Below the pieces are notes generated by a model. That model saw only the letters and a program-made list of their open reading frames with translations. It searched no databases and had not been told where the DNA came from. 64,000 nucleotides of DNA from contig JASPKZ010007250.1 in NCBI GenBank assembly GCA_030220185.1, positions 3,855,501 through 3,919,500 on the forward strand, given 5' to 3'. The position numbers and the translations under genes were made by a program. Origin of the DNA: Diploptera punctata. Its lineage: Eukaryota > Arthropoda > Insecta > Blattodea > Blaberidae. This document shows, one piece after another, positions 42,313 through 53,023 of the stretch (positions are counted from its first letter, which is position 1; every line of letters begins with the position of its first letter).

Positions 42313-42820
42313 ATAGAAGTGAATTAATGAATTCAAGCAAAAAAGAAAAAGAAGTTATTAAACCTTGAGATTCCTTTTCTACTTGGAACATTATTGATTC
42401 CAAAGTTCTCGTCTTTCTTTGCCTTCTAGAATAATCATTACATCGCAAATAAATGCCGGAATCTTTTAGATAGAAAGCATTTGGTATATTGGAAATTTCG
42501 TCTCTCTGCAGTAAAAGATAATGGTGAGAGTGGATATATGATTAGTCCAAAAGGTGAATGGTATCTGCTCTTTCAATTGAAGATGTGAGGCGGCTCTTGA
42601 TTGGTTGCGCACTACCTGTGGTGATGAGCTGCATTATCCTTCTTTCAATTTTCTTTTGAGCTTCACATCCGTGCGACTCTCTTAGGTTTCAAAGTTAATA
42701 ACACAAGTATCGTTGTCAGAACGATGTTGCTTTTTTTTTAGGAAACTCATCAGTTTTTTTCTCCGCTTTTTTCCTTTGTGTTTAGGAGACCACTAATCTT
42801 ATCCTACTTTTTTGTACATA
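42313..42820. other. Unassigned stretch
   Basis: No motif recognised. Confidence 0.35.
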
Positions 42821-42824
42821 CAGA

Positions 42825-42970
42825 GTGATTCTGTAAAAGCGTGCAAAAATTCAGGACGACATAGATGCTCTACTGAGCTCACAAGAAGGCGAACGGGGAA
42901 TGAGGGTGTTACCGCTATGAATCCTCGTTGTACATTATGACTAGAACAAGGATTTTTATGTAATAAAAGA
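42825..42970. repeat. Possible CAGAGTG element terminus
   Basis: 'acagagtgattctgtaaaag' preceded by a TA-rich flank resembles the CAGAGTG/CAGGGTG-type transposon ends in this window. No matching opposite end found. Confidence 0.3.
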
Positions 42971-42977
42971 TAGTATA

Positions 42978-43965
42978 CAGGGTGTTACCGAAATGAGTGC
43001 AGATTTTTCGTGTGGTGGTAGGGAACATTCATAAAAGTATTTTAACACAATGAACCTTGGGTCGGAAATGCATTGTTGTGGATCTACAGAATCATCATCA
43101 TCTGCATTCATGGATTAGGTACGTTGCCCCGTTCTGACTTCAGCCCATCTCTTTCTAGGTCTGCCCACATCTCGGGTGCCTTTAGGTTTGTATTTTGTTA
43201 GTTGTTTTGGATATCTATCTTCATTCATTCTGTCTATGTGTTGCTTCCATTTTTGTCTATATGTATCTATTTTATCAGCTAATGCAAATATTTCAAGTTT
43301 CTGTCTTATTTCTGTGTTCTTGATTCTGTCTTCCTTAAGTGCACCCGTTAACAGATCTCAAAAATTTCATTTCTGCCGCCGTTATCCTACTTAGATCTTG
43401 TTTTTTATGTATCCAGGCTTCTGATCCATAGAGCAGTACCGGTACTGCCAACGTCTTATAAAATTTCAATTGAGTCTCTCTTGTTGTTTTATTATTTAGT
43501 GATCGTTTTATCGTACCACATATTCCCTGGAATTTTGCTATTTTATTAGTTATATCATTATCATAATTAAATGAAATGTCACATCCTAGATAATTGAGAC
43601 GGTTCATCTGTTCTATGAATTTGTTTCCTATTACTATTTTGGATCTGATTTGTTTTTTCCCTTGGAATGTCATTACCTTAGTTTTTTCTATGGATATTTT
43701 GAGAGGATCTACAGAATAAATCAGCATTTAAAATTGTTGAACGCATTGTTGTTTATTTATTAATTCTAAGAAAAATTGAAGGTATTACATGTTATTTTAC
43801 AGTAATTGTTGGAAATGGAGACCATTGACCTGGATGCACAGCTACAGAGCTTGTAGCAAGGATCGTGGCAGCGGCTGCAAAAATGACGGAGCATCCAGAT
43901 ATGCTTCTTAGAGTCATTAGTCATAAGGATCATACGGGATTTACACATATATACATAATCCTGCA
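42978..43965 (+). mobile_element. CAGGGTG-family element fragment split by LINE-B
   Basis: Starts CAGGGTGTTACCGAAATGAG after TATA. The sequence continues across the LINE-B insertion (removing 43093-43717 rejoins 'ggatctacagaat' to 'aaatcagcatttaaaattgt') into 'ggaaatggagaccattgacc'. The right terminus is missing, the element stopping near the PLE array. Confidence 0.5.
43093..43704 (-). mobile_element. LINE-B insertion with 13-bp TSD
   Basis: GGATCTACAGAAT at 43080-43092 and 43705-43717. On the minus strand 43727-43335 is largely open: KTKVMTFQGKKQIRSK, NRLNYLGCDISFN, TLAVPVLLYGSEAW, ITAAEMKFLRSVNG. Then a GRP-type tail and a (GAT)n terminus at 43093. 5'-truncated within the palm, after the ADD box. 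Confidence 0.9.
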
Positions 43966-43966
43966 T

Positions 43967-44705
43967 TTATGATGATCTTGAAGAAGATTTTTCGGGCTCT
44001 AGGCCGTGGTCGTGAGGCTTGTAGTTCTCCGCCGTTTCGCCAGAGACTGCGTCTGGTATCCTCAACTGTAGGCCGTGGTCGTGAGGCTTGTAGTTCTCCG
44101 CCGTTTCGCCAGAGACTGCGTCTGGTATCCTCAACTGTAGGCCGTGGTCGTGAGGCTTGTAGTTCCCCGCCGTTTCGCCAGAGACTGCGTCTGGTATCCT
44201 CGGCTTGTAGTTCCCCAACGTTTCGCCAGAGACTGCGTCTGGCATCCTCAACAGGATGCCAGATTCAGTCTCTGGCGAAACGTCGGGGAACTACAAGCCT
44301 CACGACCACGGCCCACAGTTGAGGATGCCAGACGCAGTCTCTGGCGAAACGTCGGAGAACTACAAGCCTCACGACCACGCGCCCACAGTTGAGGATGCCA
44401 GACGCAGTCACTGGCGAAACGTCGGGGAACTACAAGCCTCACGACCACGGCCTACAGTTGAGGATACCAGACGCAGTCACTGGCGAAACGTCGGGGAACT
44501 ACAAGCATCACGACCACGACCTACAGTTGAGGATACCAGACGCAGTCTCTGGCGAAACGGCGGATAACTACAAGCCTCACGACCACGGCCTACAGTTGAG
44601 GATACCAGACGCAGTCTCTGGCGAAACGGCGGGGAACTACAAGCCTCACGACCACGGCCTACAGCCCGAAAATCTTCTTCTAGATCATCATAGCAACTCC
44701 GGCCG
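43967..44705. repeat. PLE-type inverted tandem array, 69-bp units
   Basis: Left arm: three full units plus one truncated unit (starts ~44001, 44070, 44139). Right arm: six units in the opposite orientation (starts 44253, 44322, 44392, 44461, 44530, 44599). The arms meet at a perfect palindrome, CTGGCATCCT-CAAC-AGGATGCCAG (44238-44261). The outer ends mirror each other (TATGATGATCTTGAAGAAG and its complement). Each unit on the right-arm strand reads GTTGAGGAT, a GCCAGA/TCTGGC-type stem, CGAAACGTC: a hammerhead-ribozyme-like layout with C3 changed to U. The right flank 'ccggccgtgaaagt' recurs at the 59.4-kb structure. The PLE assignment is inference. Confidence 0.8.
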
Positions 44706-44734
44706 TGAAAGTCTACGTCAAATCCTACATTTGT

Positions 44735-45830
44735 TTATTTAGCCTGTTTCATAATTTTCTCAAACATCTTCCTGCGCCCAATTAATCTGCTGCAATTCTC
44801 CTCCTCATCTCAAATAAATAAATAAACAATTTTCTAGTTATAGGCCTAGGTATCATTCCAAACTCCACCGTCCAATCCTTTTTTCCGTAATACTGCTCGA
44901 AAAATCCCATCAATCTACATTATTTTTGGCCACCCTCTTCTTCTTCTTTAACTAAGTGACGCCCATTCCAGTATTCCTCTTACGATTCCTCCTTTTGTCA
45001 CTCTTTTTTTACATAACCATACCATTTTAATCGTTCTTTTTAAATGAAATCCACAATTGAAGTTGTACATTCATATTTTGTTTCATTATATTGTTTCTTA
45101 TTTTTTCTCTTCTAGAGATTCCAGCTGTACGCCTTCAAAAAATGTATACATACATTTTTTATTAAGGATTTTATCTACATTATAGTAGTTATCCTTCAGC
45201 CCAAATGTATTTTGCTCCGCCACAGATTTCTACACTCAGCATCTCCTTCTTTGAGGTCTCTGTTGATCATGTTTTCTCATTTCATACATCCACTGTTCCC
45301 TGGGTTTCCCTCTCCTCCTTCTGCCTTCTAGCATTCCAATCCAGCATCATTCTTGGGATTCTAATAATCTCCATCCTCTTCAGATGTCCATAACATTTCA
45401 ATCTTAGTTCTTATATTACTTCTATAATATTATGTTTAACATTCTTATTTCTCTTATTTTCTGGTTCAGAATTATTTCCTTTCTTGAATTTCTTGATGCC
45501 CTTCGCCAAAAATCCATCTCTGTTGTCAATTATATTTTTGCTTGCTGTCTACCTAAAGTCTAGGTCCCTGCACCATACAACATAACACTTTGTACTAATG
45601 ATTTAAATATCAATGGCATGGTTTTATTGGTAATATTTTTACTCCATATCACTGATTTTAACATTTCAATTACTTTTCTTCCTTCTTCTTGTTCTTTGGC
45701 TTTCCCGCCACTTATAAGACTTGCCGTCTTCAGTTTCCGTATATTTCTATCATTCCAATCTCCTTCTTCCAAATTCCTATCATCTATTGTTGTTCTGACA
45801 TAAGTTTTCCATTTCCATCTTCCTTACATA
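44735..45830 (-). mobile_element. LINE-D RT thumb and C-terminus
   Basis: Minus 45772-45560 is open: MEEGDWNDRNIRK, KVIEMLKSVIWSKNITNKTM, LVQSVMLYGAGT (an LYGAETW motif). Then with stops KCYGHLKRMEIIRIPRMMLD, RRQKEERETQG and a 3' end 'gggcgcaggaagatg'. Matches the 47.2-47.76 kb copy. Confidence 0.75.
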
Positions 45831-46335
45831 CAAATTAATTTGGTTAAGTAATTCTCGCAATGGAACATCCTTGCCCCACATGGAGTCATGCAGATCATAA
45901 TAAAACTACTTCCTTGTGCGAGACTTAATGTGCACGTTTCTAAATTAAGCGTTGCATTCATTTATAATAAAATTTAATTAAGAATAATGTTGATTGTTGC
46001 GAAGGTAACACATTCGGTCATTGTGATGTTAAGAAGGCATTGTGTTTTCTGAAAATGAGCGTTGTGGCTAGTTTATTATCTCTGGCATTAATAAACCATG
46101 ACTAATGTTCCCTGTACAGCGGTGGAGCTCGTGTTGAAGCCATGACTTAGTCTACATTGTCTCCCCCCCTCCTCATGTAAACCCATACAAATTCATCATA
46201 AATCGTGTCTGAATTGCAGATAATAACATACATATCACATACTGCTGCCATCTATGTTTGTTGTGCCACAAACATCTGAATTACCTCTGTGAAACAATGG
46301 AAATTAGTGCACAAGGATTGCCGGATTTTTTCTTG
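45831..46335. other. Unassigned stretch
   Basis: No motif recognised. Confidence 0.35.
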
Positions 46336-46337
46336 GA

Positions 46338-46401
<64 letters not shown>
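46338..46401. repeat. (AAT)n microsatellite, LINE-K1 tail
   Basis: About 21 AAT units at the end of the inverted K1 UTR. Confidence 0.95.
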
Positions 46402-46620
46402 CTTTATTTTAGAAAGCAGAGTTAAGGCCATAAGGCGTTCTCTTCTCTGAACCAGCGAATAGTAGTATAATTATACAAAAATGACATATTTATTACAATT
46501 TTAGGATGTTATTAAAATACAGACTAAACAAAATGTAATAATGATTTGATCTAATACTAGCTAATACTAACAAAAACATGGAATACAATAAAATTAAAAT
46601 TATATAAAATAAAGGAAATC
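46338..46620 (-). mobile_element. LINE-K1 3' UTR with (ATT)n tail
   Basis: Plus-strand (AAT)n at 46338-46401, then the complement of the K1 tail block ('gcagagttaaggccataagg'). The UTR matches the complement of 54640-54866 ('cagactaaacaaaatgtaat'-like). No coding part retained. Confidence 0.8.
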
Positions 46621-46799
46621 GTGGTATCAAATATGTTTAACATCCAGCGTGTCTGCTCAGGAGATATCGTTTGAGGTATCGGGATCAAATCCCTATGCCA
46701 AACAACCTGACTTTTATTCCTGGCTTTCCTGAGGAATGAAGGACTATTATAGTTGGAATTTTATTGCCAAGAACTCTTTCGTCTCATTAACCATTTATC

Positions 46800-47040
46800 C
46801 ACCCTCATGGCCTCATGGATCAGTGATCAGAGTTTCTGACTACAGTTCATGAGGTCCCAGGTTCGATTACTGTTCAACCCACATGAATTTCTCCTTAAAG
46901 GGAGATAATTCTGTGGTTGCCCATGGTGTGGTCTAGGCTAAGGACTCTTCAGGCGTTTTATTATCATTTATCACCCATCATATCATCGGGGGTAACGTAA
47001 CTCCGCCTTCCAGGTACCCCAACCTAAGAAATTGATTACA
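46800..47040 (+). mobile_element. Possible additional tRNA-derived SINE
   Basis: A-box-like TGGATCAGTGATC and B-box-like GGTTCGATTACTG lie ~45 nt apart, followed by a 'ttctccttaaagggagataa' body and a 'ccttccaggtaccccaacct' end. Only one copy is in the window and both boxes deviate, so this is tentative. Confidence 0.35.
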
Positions 47041-47182
47041 ATTCCGACAATATCAGGAGATAAAGCCAGAAATGTCATAAAAGATAACATGGTAGCATTG
47101 GACAAAACATATTTTCATTTTGAAAATGAACATACAATATAACTAAGGTATCAAAACGTGTATTAATTAATTTATTTATTTT
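47041..47182. other. Short unassigned spacer
   Basis: Nothing recognised. Confidence 0.3.
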
Positions 47183-47184
47183 GC

Positions 47185-47765
47185 AGGTTTCACATCTTCC
47201 TGCGTCCAATTAATCTACTCTCATTCTCCTCCACATCTCTCTGTCATTCAAATTTCCATCGTCCAATCTTTTTCCCTCATGCTGCTCAAAACGCCATCAA
47301 TCTAAGTTATTTCGTCTATCTTCTTCTTCTTCTTCTTCTTCTTCTACCAAGTGGTGCCCATTCTAGCATTCTTCTTGGGAATCTGTCTTCTGTCATTCTT
47401 TCTACATACCAATTTAATTATTTGTTATTTATGAAATCCACAATTGAGTTTGAACATTCATATTTGGTCTAATTACATAGTTTCTTATTTTATCTCTTCT
47501 AGAAATTCAATCTGAATGCCTCCAAAAACCTATTTATTAAAAATTTAATTTAATTTTTATTCTAGATTGTTTAATTCCCATGTCTCTGCACCATATGTCA
47601 TTGTACTCCCTATTATTGTACTAAAGATGTTTGTTTTTGTTTTAGAACTTATATTCTGATCCCATAAAACACCATTCATTTTGATATTGCAGATTTGCCT
47701 TTATTTATTCTCCTACTAATTTCAGCATCATGACTTCCATATGCACTAATTTTTGTTCCCAAATA
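47185..47765 (-). mobile_element. LINE-D RT thumb and 3' end
   Basis: Minus strand: GTKISAYGSHDAEISRRINK, SAISKMNGVLWDQNISSKTK, TYGAETWELNN, then a degenerate tail with a (GAA)n-like run (TTC at 47323-47345) and the 3' end 'attggacgcaggaagatgtg'. Parallel to 44735-45830. Confidence 0.75.
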
Positions 47766-47766
47766 A

Positions 47767-48035
47767 GCCGTGGGTCCCGAATCTGAAGATTTTCAGGCTC
47801 GTAGAAGATCCTTAAGTCTGAATGAAAGGCCTCTAAGCAAAATTTATCGAATTTTCCCGTCCTAGTACTACCTTGGTTCCTAGATGTCAGTATGAGCGGA
47901 ATGCTGACCACGGACCACTCAAATGGCATCTATACGAAAACAAGTGTAACTAAATTAGTATGGTTCAAATTCTTCCCTGTAGGGGGAGAGCGCCTAAATC
48001 TCTGTTAAGGGAAACATGGGCTTACAAGAAGAAAT
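47767..48035 (+). mobile_element. SINE-2, 5'-truncated
   Basis: Begins in the body ('gccgtgggtcccgaatctga') and matches 13945-14202 to the end 'acatgggcttacaag'. The tRNA head is absent. Abuts the 5' truncation point of LINE-D. Confidence 0.85.
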
Positions 48036-48084
48036 ACACATTCGTCACATGCTTTTATTTTTCCATGTCCGTCTTCTAAAATAT

Positions 48085-48485
48085 AACTAACTAACTCACT
48101 CACTGACTCTATCGAACCCGTAGGTTCATGGCCGCGCGGACATAAGCTATCCATACATCACTATCCTCAGCAAATGTTTTCCAATCATCCCCCGCATAAT
48201 CCACTTCCCTCAAATCATAGATAATGTTATTCTCCCACCTCTTTCTTGGTCTACCAACTGGGCGATTTACTTCTGGTTTCCTACATGAAGCTTCCATGCT
48301 CCTCTTTCATTCCCCAATCGTGCCACAGGAATATATTAAATATTATTAAGTCATAACTCCCTACTAAAAAACAAAAGACAATAAAATTATAGCAGTCTAC
48401 GAGACTTAATTGTTCTTATTATATCTTTATTGCTACCCATACTATGTAGCTTATTATTATGTAATTTTCTCCATTCACCTGTCTT
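48085..48485 (-). mobile_element. LINE-A C-terminal fragment with 65-bp insertion
   Basis: Minus 48297-48109 is open: GRPRKRWENN, LREVDYAGDDWKTFAEDSD, AAMNLRVR. The LINE-A sequence is interrupted at ~48330 by ~65 bp of AT-rich DNA ('aatatattaaatattattaa'), then resumes at 'cagtctacgagacttaattg' and ends at 'ttcacctgtct'. Confidence 0.85.
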
Positions 48486-48944
48486 CTAAAATCAGGTATT
48501 TCAATGTATATCCTATTACAAAATACTTCGTTTTGTCCAAATTTATCGTCTCTAAATAAGAATTAAACAAAACTATGTTTTAACGATTCCAAAGTTTCAT
48601 TGTGTTACTTTATTGCTAACAAATTTATTTTTTTTGTGTTGGATCCCTCGCAGGGGAGCCTCTGGCCTTCATATAATTATTTACCGTTAATTGAAATCCT
48701 ATGTGCGCTGTCCAACCCACGTGACGTATAAAATTTAAAAGTGACAAACAAAATAAATAAAACATGCAAATAATTATACTGCCATATAATAATACTGAAA
48801 AAATCGAAATATACTAAAGTAATTATAAAATAATGAATTGTTTTATCTAATTTTAATTATGTTTAATTTTATAGTCATTAATATTCGAATGAATAATAAT
48901 AACAATAATCCCATAGAAATAGGAATTGTTTGTTTTAATAAAAT
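48486..48944. other. Unassigned AT-rich stretch
   Basis: No motif recognised. Confidence 0.35.
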
Positions 48945-48945
48945 C

Positions 48946-49078
48946 CTGGGCAGAAGCCGAGTGATTTAAGACACCAATCCTTGGCAGCAGAGCTACATAA
49001 CTTGTGCTGGCTGGAGTCCCAGTGGGGGAAGAAACTTTCTCATCGAATTTCGACTAACTCAGGATACAAATACTTATG
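48946..49078 (+). mobile_element. SINE-5, 5' fragment
   Basis: Head-derived: 'agaagccgagtgatttaaga', 'cttgtgctggctggagtccc', 'gtgggggaagaaactttctc', then lost. Degenerate A and B boxes. Confidence 0.6.
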
Positions 49079-49109
49079 TTGTATTGAAACTCGAATCTGT
49101 TTAGGTTAC

Positions 49110-50340
49110 ATTCTTCTTCTTCTTCTTCTTTTATGGCGCTATAGCCCGATGTCGGGCCTTGGTTTCCTGTATCAAGCCCCTCCAAACCTGCCCATCCATT
49201 ATCTTCTTTTCCCAATTTCTCACTTCTAGAATATTCTTTGCATCCTCGTCCACAGCATCAATCCACCTGTTCTCGGCCTTCCCACTCTTCTCCTGTCCCT
49301 ATATTTGCGAATACAATTTCTTTGTGATACATCCGTTCTCTATGCGGTGAACAATTCCTGCCCACTCAAGAATTTTGAGTTAATCATCATGGAAATACAT
49401 GGTTCTGTATACATCTCATATAGCTCACAGCTATATCTACTGTACTTCTCTATACGCTACTCTCCTTAATCGGTCCGTAAACACGTTTCAAAATATGTCT
49501 TTCGAAGGTATTTATTATACAAGGCGTTTCAGAATAAGTATCACAGACTTCTAGGGGTTGTAGAGAGGACTTAATAGATAAAGTTTTGATAAGGAACCCA
49601 TGTCCGGAAACATACTATTTCGATGTAAAATAAGTTTGAAGATCGAAACATAATGGGCTGATATCGGTGACTTGTGTTTCAGAATAAGTATTACAGATTT
49701 CTAGGGGTTGTACTACATCTGTCCAGTTGGAGGAATATATTCTTGTACGGATTCTGGCAGCAGCAGAAATTATTGAGCACACACCAGGTTTTATGGGGCG
49801 TGTATATGAAAGCATGCGTCGAGGTACACTTTCTGCAACGAACAAGAGGGTCGCCACGTGGAACCACACTTGTAGCACAACCCCTAGAAGTCTGTAATAT
49901 TTATTCTGAAACACAAGACAAACGATATCAGCTCATTGTTTTTTGATCTTCAAACCTACTTTACATTGAAATGGTACGTTTCCGGATATGGGTTTCTTAT
50001 CAAAACTTTATCTACTTAGTACACTCTACAACCCCTAGACTCTGTAATTCTTATTCTGAAACACGAGACACATGATATAAGCCCATTGTGATTTGATCTT
50101 CAAGTCTATTTTAAATTGAAATGGTACGTTTCCGGACATGGGGTTTTATCAAAATAGTATCTACTTAGTTCCCTCTACAACCCCTAGAACTCTGTAATAC
50201 TTATTCTGAAACACCCTGTGTTTTCTTGCTATGTATTAAGAGTTCAGCTCTCACATCCATAATACAATATTGGTCTAATAATAGTTTTATATAGCATTAG
50301 TTTGGTTCTAGGTTACATTTTCTAACGGTTAAACGTATTT
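49110..50340 (-). mobile_element. LINE-F RT thumb and 3' end, split by CAGGGTG element
   Basis: On the minus strand 50340-50225 reads TKLMLYKTIIRPILYYGCES, and after the 49520-50218 insertion FERHILKRVYGPIKESSV, the IDAVDEDAKNILEVRNWEK tail and a (GAA)n terminus (TTC repeats at 49110-49130). YGCES followed by FERHILKRVYG is the normal order of an RT thumb, so the two halves were once contiguous. Confidence 0.75.
49520..50218. mobile_element. CAGGGTG-family mariner-like element
   Basis: The right end, inverted, is CAGGGTGTTTCAGAATAAGT; the left end is CAAGGCGTTTCAGAATAAGT. The subterminal ~190-bp block ('gacttctaggggttgtagag', 'cccatgtccggaaac', 'cttgtgtttcagaataagta') is present once at left and twice at right. 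The ~150-bp centre translates (frame-shifted) to EHTPGFMGRVYESMRRGTLS, which resembles a transposase C-terminus. TA occurs at the left flank only. Confidence 0.75.
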
Positions 50341-50552
50341 GAACTTAAGCTACTCATGATAGTGTAATTTAAACTTTTTTTTTTTTGCGCGATAGTGCGT
50401 TTTGTTGTACTTACAGCAATAACGACAATGAACGAAAGTTCAACTTCCTACATTTCGAGGTTGCCAACCTAAATAATTATACTGTAATATTGCATATTAC
50501 AAACTACGTGCGAGAAGTAAAACCACTACCCTTTACGTATACTATGAACAAT

Positions 50553-50840
50553 CCATCCGTCCATCCGTAGTAATCTGCCCAAAGGCAGGTCTTTCACTGC
50601 AATCATAGCATTTCCATGTTATGCTTGCAGCTTTACTAGGGAATTATAGATGTGGTAGCTTCCCGTTGATGGTGATGATGGCCATATGATTTCGGGGACC
50701 GTTTGGGCCTTAAAGTTTTCCTGACATTTGTTTTACAGGCGAGGAAAAACCTCACCCAGAAAAACTGCCCCGACCGGGGATCGAACCCGGGCCCGCTGCG
50801 TGACAAGGCAGCATGCTACCTCGAGACCACAGCGGTGGAC
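50553..50840 (-). mobile_element. SINE-1 inserted in Y (first)
   Basis: Minus copy with intact tRNA head (B box complement 'gatcgaaccc') and a shortened CAT linker. At this site the Y sequence also lacks ~110 bp present in the 6.8-kb copy, so insertion was accompanied or followed by a deletion. No clean TSD. Confidence 0.85.
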
Positions 50841-50988
50841 TCGAAACAATATAAAACAATAAATACGTACATGTCGCCATTTTATCACTAATTGGTATCA
50901 AGGCCTCCTGAAGTTTCAACTAATTGCCGACACTGTTAACGTTAGTAAATTATCTACATTGAACGCAAATATTTCCAACAAAGATGTT

Positions 50989-51298
50989 CCATCCATAGTA
51001 ATTCTGCCCGAAGGCAGGTCCTTCACTGCAATCATAGCACTTTCTTGCTATGCTTGCAGTTTTACTAGGGAATTGTAGGTGTGGTAGCTTCCGCTGCTTT
51101 CCGCACCGGTGAAGGATGATGATGATAATGATAAGGATGCCATATGATTTCGGGGACCGTTTGGGCCTTAAAGTTTTTCTGACATTTGTCTTACAGGTGA
51201 GGAAAAACCCCGATAAAAACCTCACCCAGAAAAACTGCCCCGACCCGGGCCCGCTGCGTGACAAGGCAGCACGCTACCTCGAGACCAAAGCGGTGGAC
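50989..51298 (-). mobile_element. SINE-1 inserted in Y (second), with TSD
   Basis: Flanked by ACAAAGATGTT on both sides. The uninterrupted Y at ~7022 reads 'caacaaagatgttattattt', i.e. the empty site with one copy of the duplication. The B-box region is partly deleted ('cccgacccgggcccgctgcg'). Confidence 0.93.
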
Positions 51299-51487
51299 TA
51301 CAAAGATGTTATTATTTTAATATTATTTATTATTTTTAAAACACCATCGCGCAAAAAAGATAATGAACAACGCACGTTTGTGAAGTGTTTTACAGAATCT
51401 CGGAAATTCAAAACCTCACTATCGCTCGGTTTTAAACATTTTCCTCGATTCTGTAAAAAACCACTTCCCAACCTTGCATCGTAATAT

Positions 51488-51868
51488 ACTATTACTTAAT
51501 ATTGTAAACATGTAACGTATTGAATGCGGATGCAAAAAACACAGCAAATCTTTAGTTAAAACTCAGTTCTTAAATATAGTAAATCCAGTCTAATTCATCT
51601 GAGTGTTAGTTCCTGCATACATATGCAACTCACGTTGTGAGGAGTGTCACCTAAATTGAGAATTAAATCCCTCACCTGGAACAGAAACACGTCGTACATA
51701 ACGAAATTACAAAATTATAATTTCAAAACGTGGACATGATTAATTATAAGCAAAATTCCGGTGTTGTAATTTTCCTTTTATACTTGTAACATTGTAAAAC
51801 TTCTTAATCCTTCATTCTCGTCCCTTGTGGGGCCGAATATTCGTCTTAGTATTCTATTTCAGAACTTT
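51488..51868. other. Unassigned stretch
   Basis: No motif recognised. Confidence 0.35.
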
Positions 51869-52476
51869 TTTTTTATCAATGCCAATATATTGTCTAATTC
51901 TCCTATTTAAGATCCTACATACCTCGATTCCCAATTATTTATCATCCCGTTTCCAGTATCTATCCTCAAACCACAACTTAAACACAAAATCACAACATAG
52001 TCTCTTGCTTAATATACCGCAACATAGGACATCACATCACTCCATGTCATATACCATCTTCACTTCTCTCAACTGGAATTCCCTACCACAAGACATAAGG
52101 GGCTGCCGGACATTGGCATCTTTTAAAAGAAATCTAAATTTATATTTGCTCTAAACTCGACTTCATTATTATCCAGTGTAAGGTATATATATTAATTGGT
52201 GTTTCTCGTATAATGTATCATATTTATATTATAATAATAATAATTATTATTATTATTATTATTATTATCGTATCATTATTGTTATTACCCTATAAAATGT
52301 TGTTTGTACATGACATTTACGTTGCTACATTAATGTATCTTTAACTGTTTATAATTAGTATAGTGTATATATATATATATATATATATATTTGTCAAATA
52401 TTTATTTGTATTTGTGCTGGTTGAGTGGAAGAGAGGGCCTTATGGCCTTAACTCTGCCAGAATAAATAAAGTATTA

Positions 52477-52530
<54 letters not shown>
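51869..52530 (+). mobile_element. LINE-K1 RT C-terminus and 3' end
   Basis: Open to 52154: PNYLSSRFQYLSSNHNLNT, NIPQHRTSHHSMSY, LNWNSLPQDIRGCRTLASFK and RNLNLYLL-stop. A 3' UTR with an AAT/ATT tract and an (AT)n at 52366-52390 follows, then the K1 tail block and (ATT)n (52470-52530). It is the best-preserved K1 coding end and a close match to the inverted copy at 4.36-4.9 kb. Confidence 0.88.
52470..52530. repeat. (ATT)n microsatellite, LINE-K1 tail
   Basis: About 19 ATT units following 'aataaataaagtatt'. Confidence 0.95.
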
Positions 52531-52532
<2 letters not shown>

Positions 52533-53022
52533 TGTCTTTATGAAATTTCTGGTATTCTCTCCTAGCATAGCGTACTTGTAACCCACTTCTGAGGTCGGGG
52601 CGCCTGGAAGACGAGTTACGCTGCCCCGATGATATATGAAAGTTGATGATGATGGAAATATTGCGCTAGGAGAGGCCCTTAATCCTAAACTTACTCTAAA
52701 TTAAGCGAGCTTTTTTATCAATGCCAATAGATTGTCTTTATGAAATTGTATATAGATTGTGTATAGATATAAAAAAGTCTCTTATTATGTAGGGGCCTAT
52801 ATTAATTAAAATATTATGTATGTTAATTAAAAATTGCTATAGAACAAATTAAAAAAAACACAGACATTTACCCACCCACACACATACACACACACGTATA
52901 CTAACCCTACCCTGCAAACATCAATTGAACTATCAGCCTATTCAATTTATTAAGATTACTTATTATATAACAGAATTGAAGATCGAAAAAAAAAGACCAT
53001 ATTGAAATCCTTATTATTGACT
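52531..53022. repeat. Repeat Z, copy 1, plus spacer
   Basis: The block 52720-53020 (CA-rich 'ccacccacacacatacacac', 'ctgcaaacatcaattgaact', 'attgaagatcgaaaa') matches 62450-62660 in order. The class is unknown. The preceding ~150 bp has no assignment. Confidence 0.45.
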
Positions 53023-53023
53023 A

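Larger units (their letters stand above)
50375..51487 (+). repeat. Interspersed repeat Y, split by two SINE-1 copies
   Basis: Same end sequences as 6622-7210 ('gcgcgatagtgcgttttg' to 'cttgcatcgtaat'), collinear except for the SINEs at 50553-50840 and 50989-51298. Confidence 0.85.

Noticed and set aside
43967..44742. Repeated 23-residue protein (PDAVSGET...NYKPHDHG) as a repeat-protein gene, or a CRISPR-like array
   Set aside because: 69 is divisible by three, so every frame of the DNA array stays open. The frames run on both strands, the units are contiguous with no variable spacers, and the host is eukaryotic. It is a DNA-level array.
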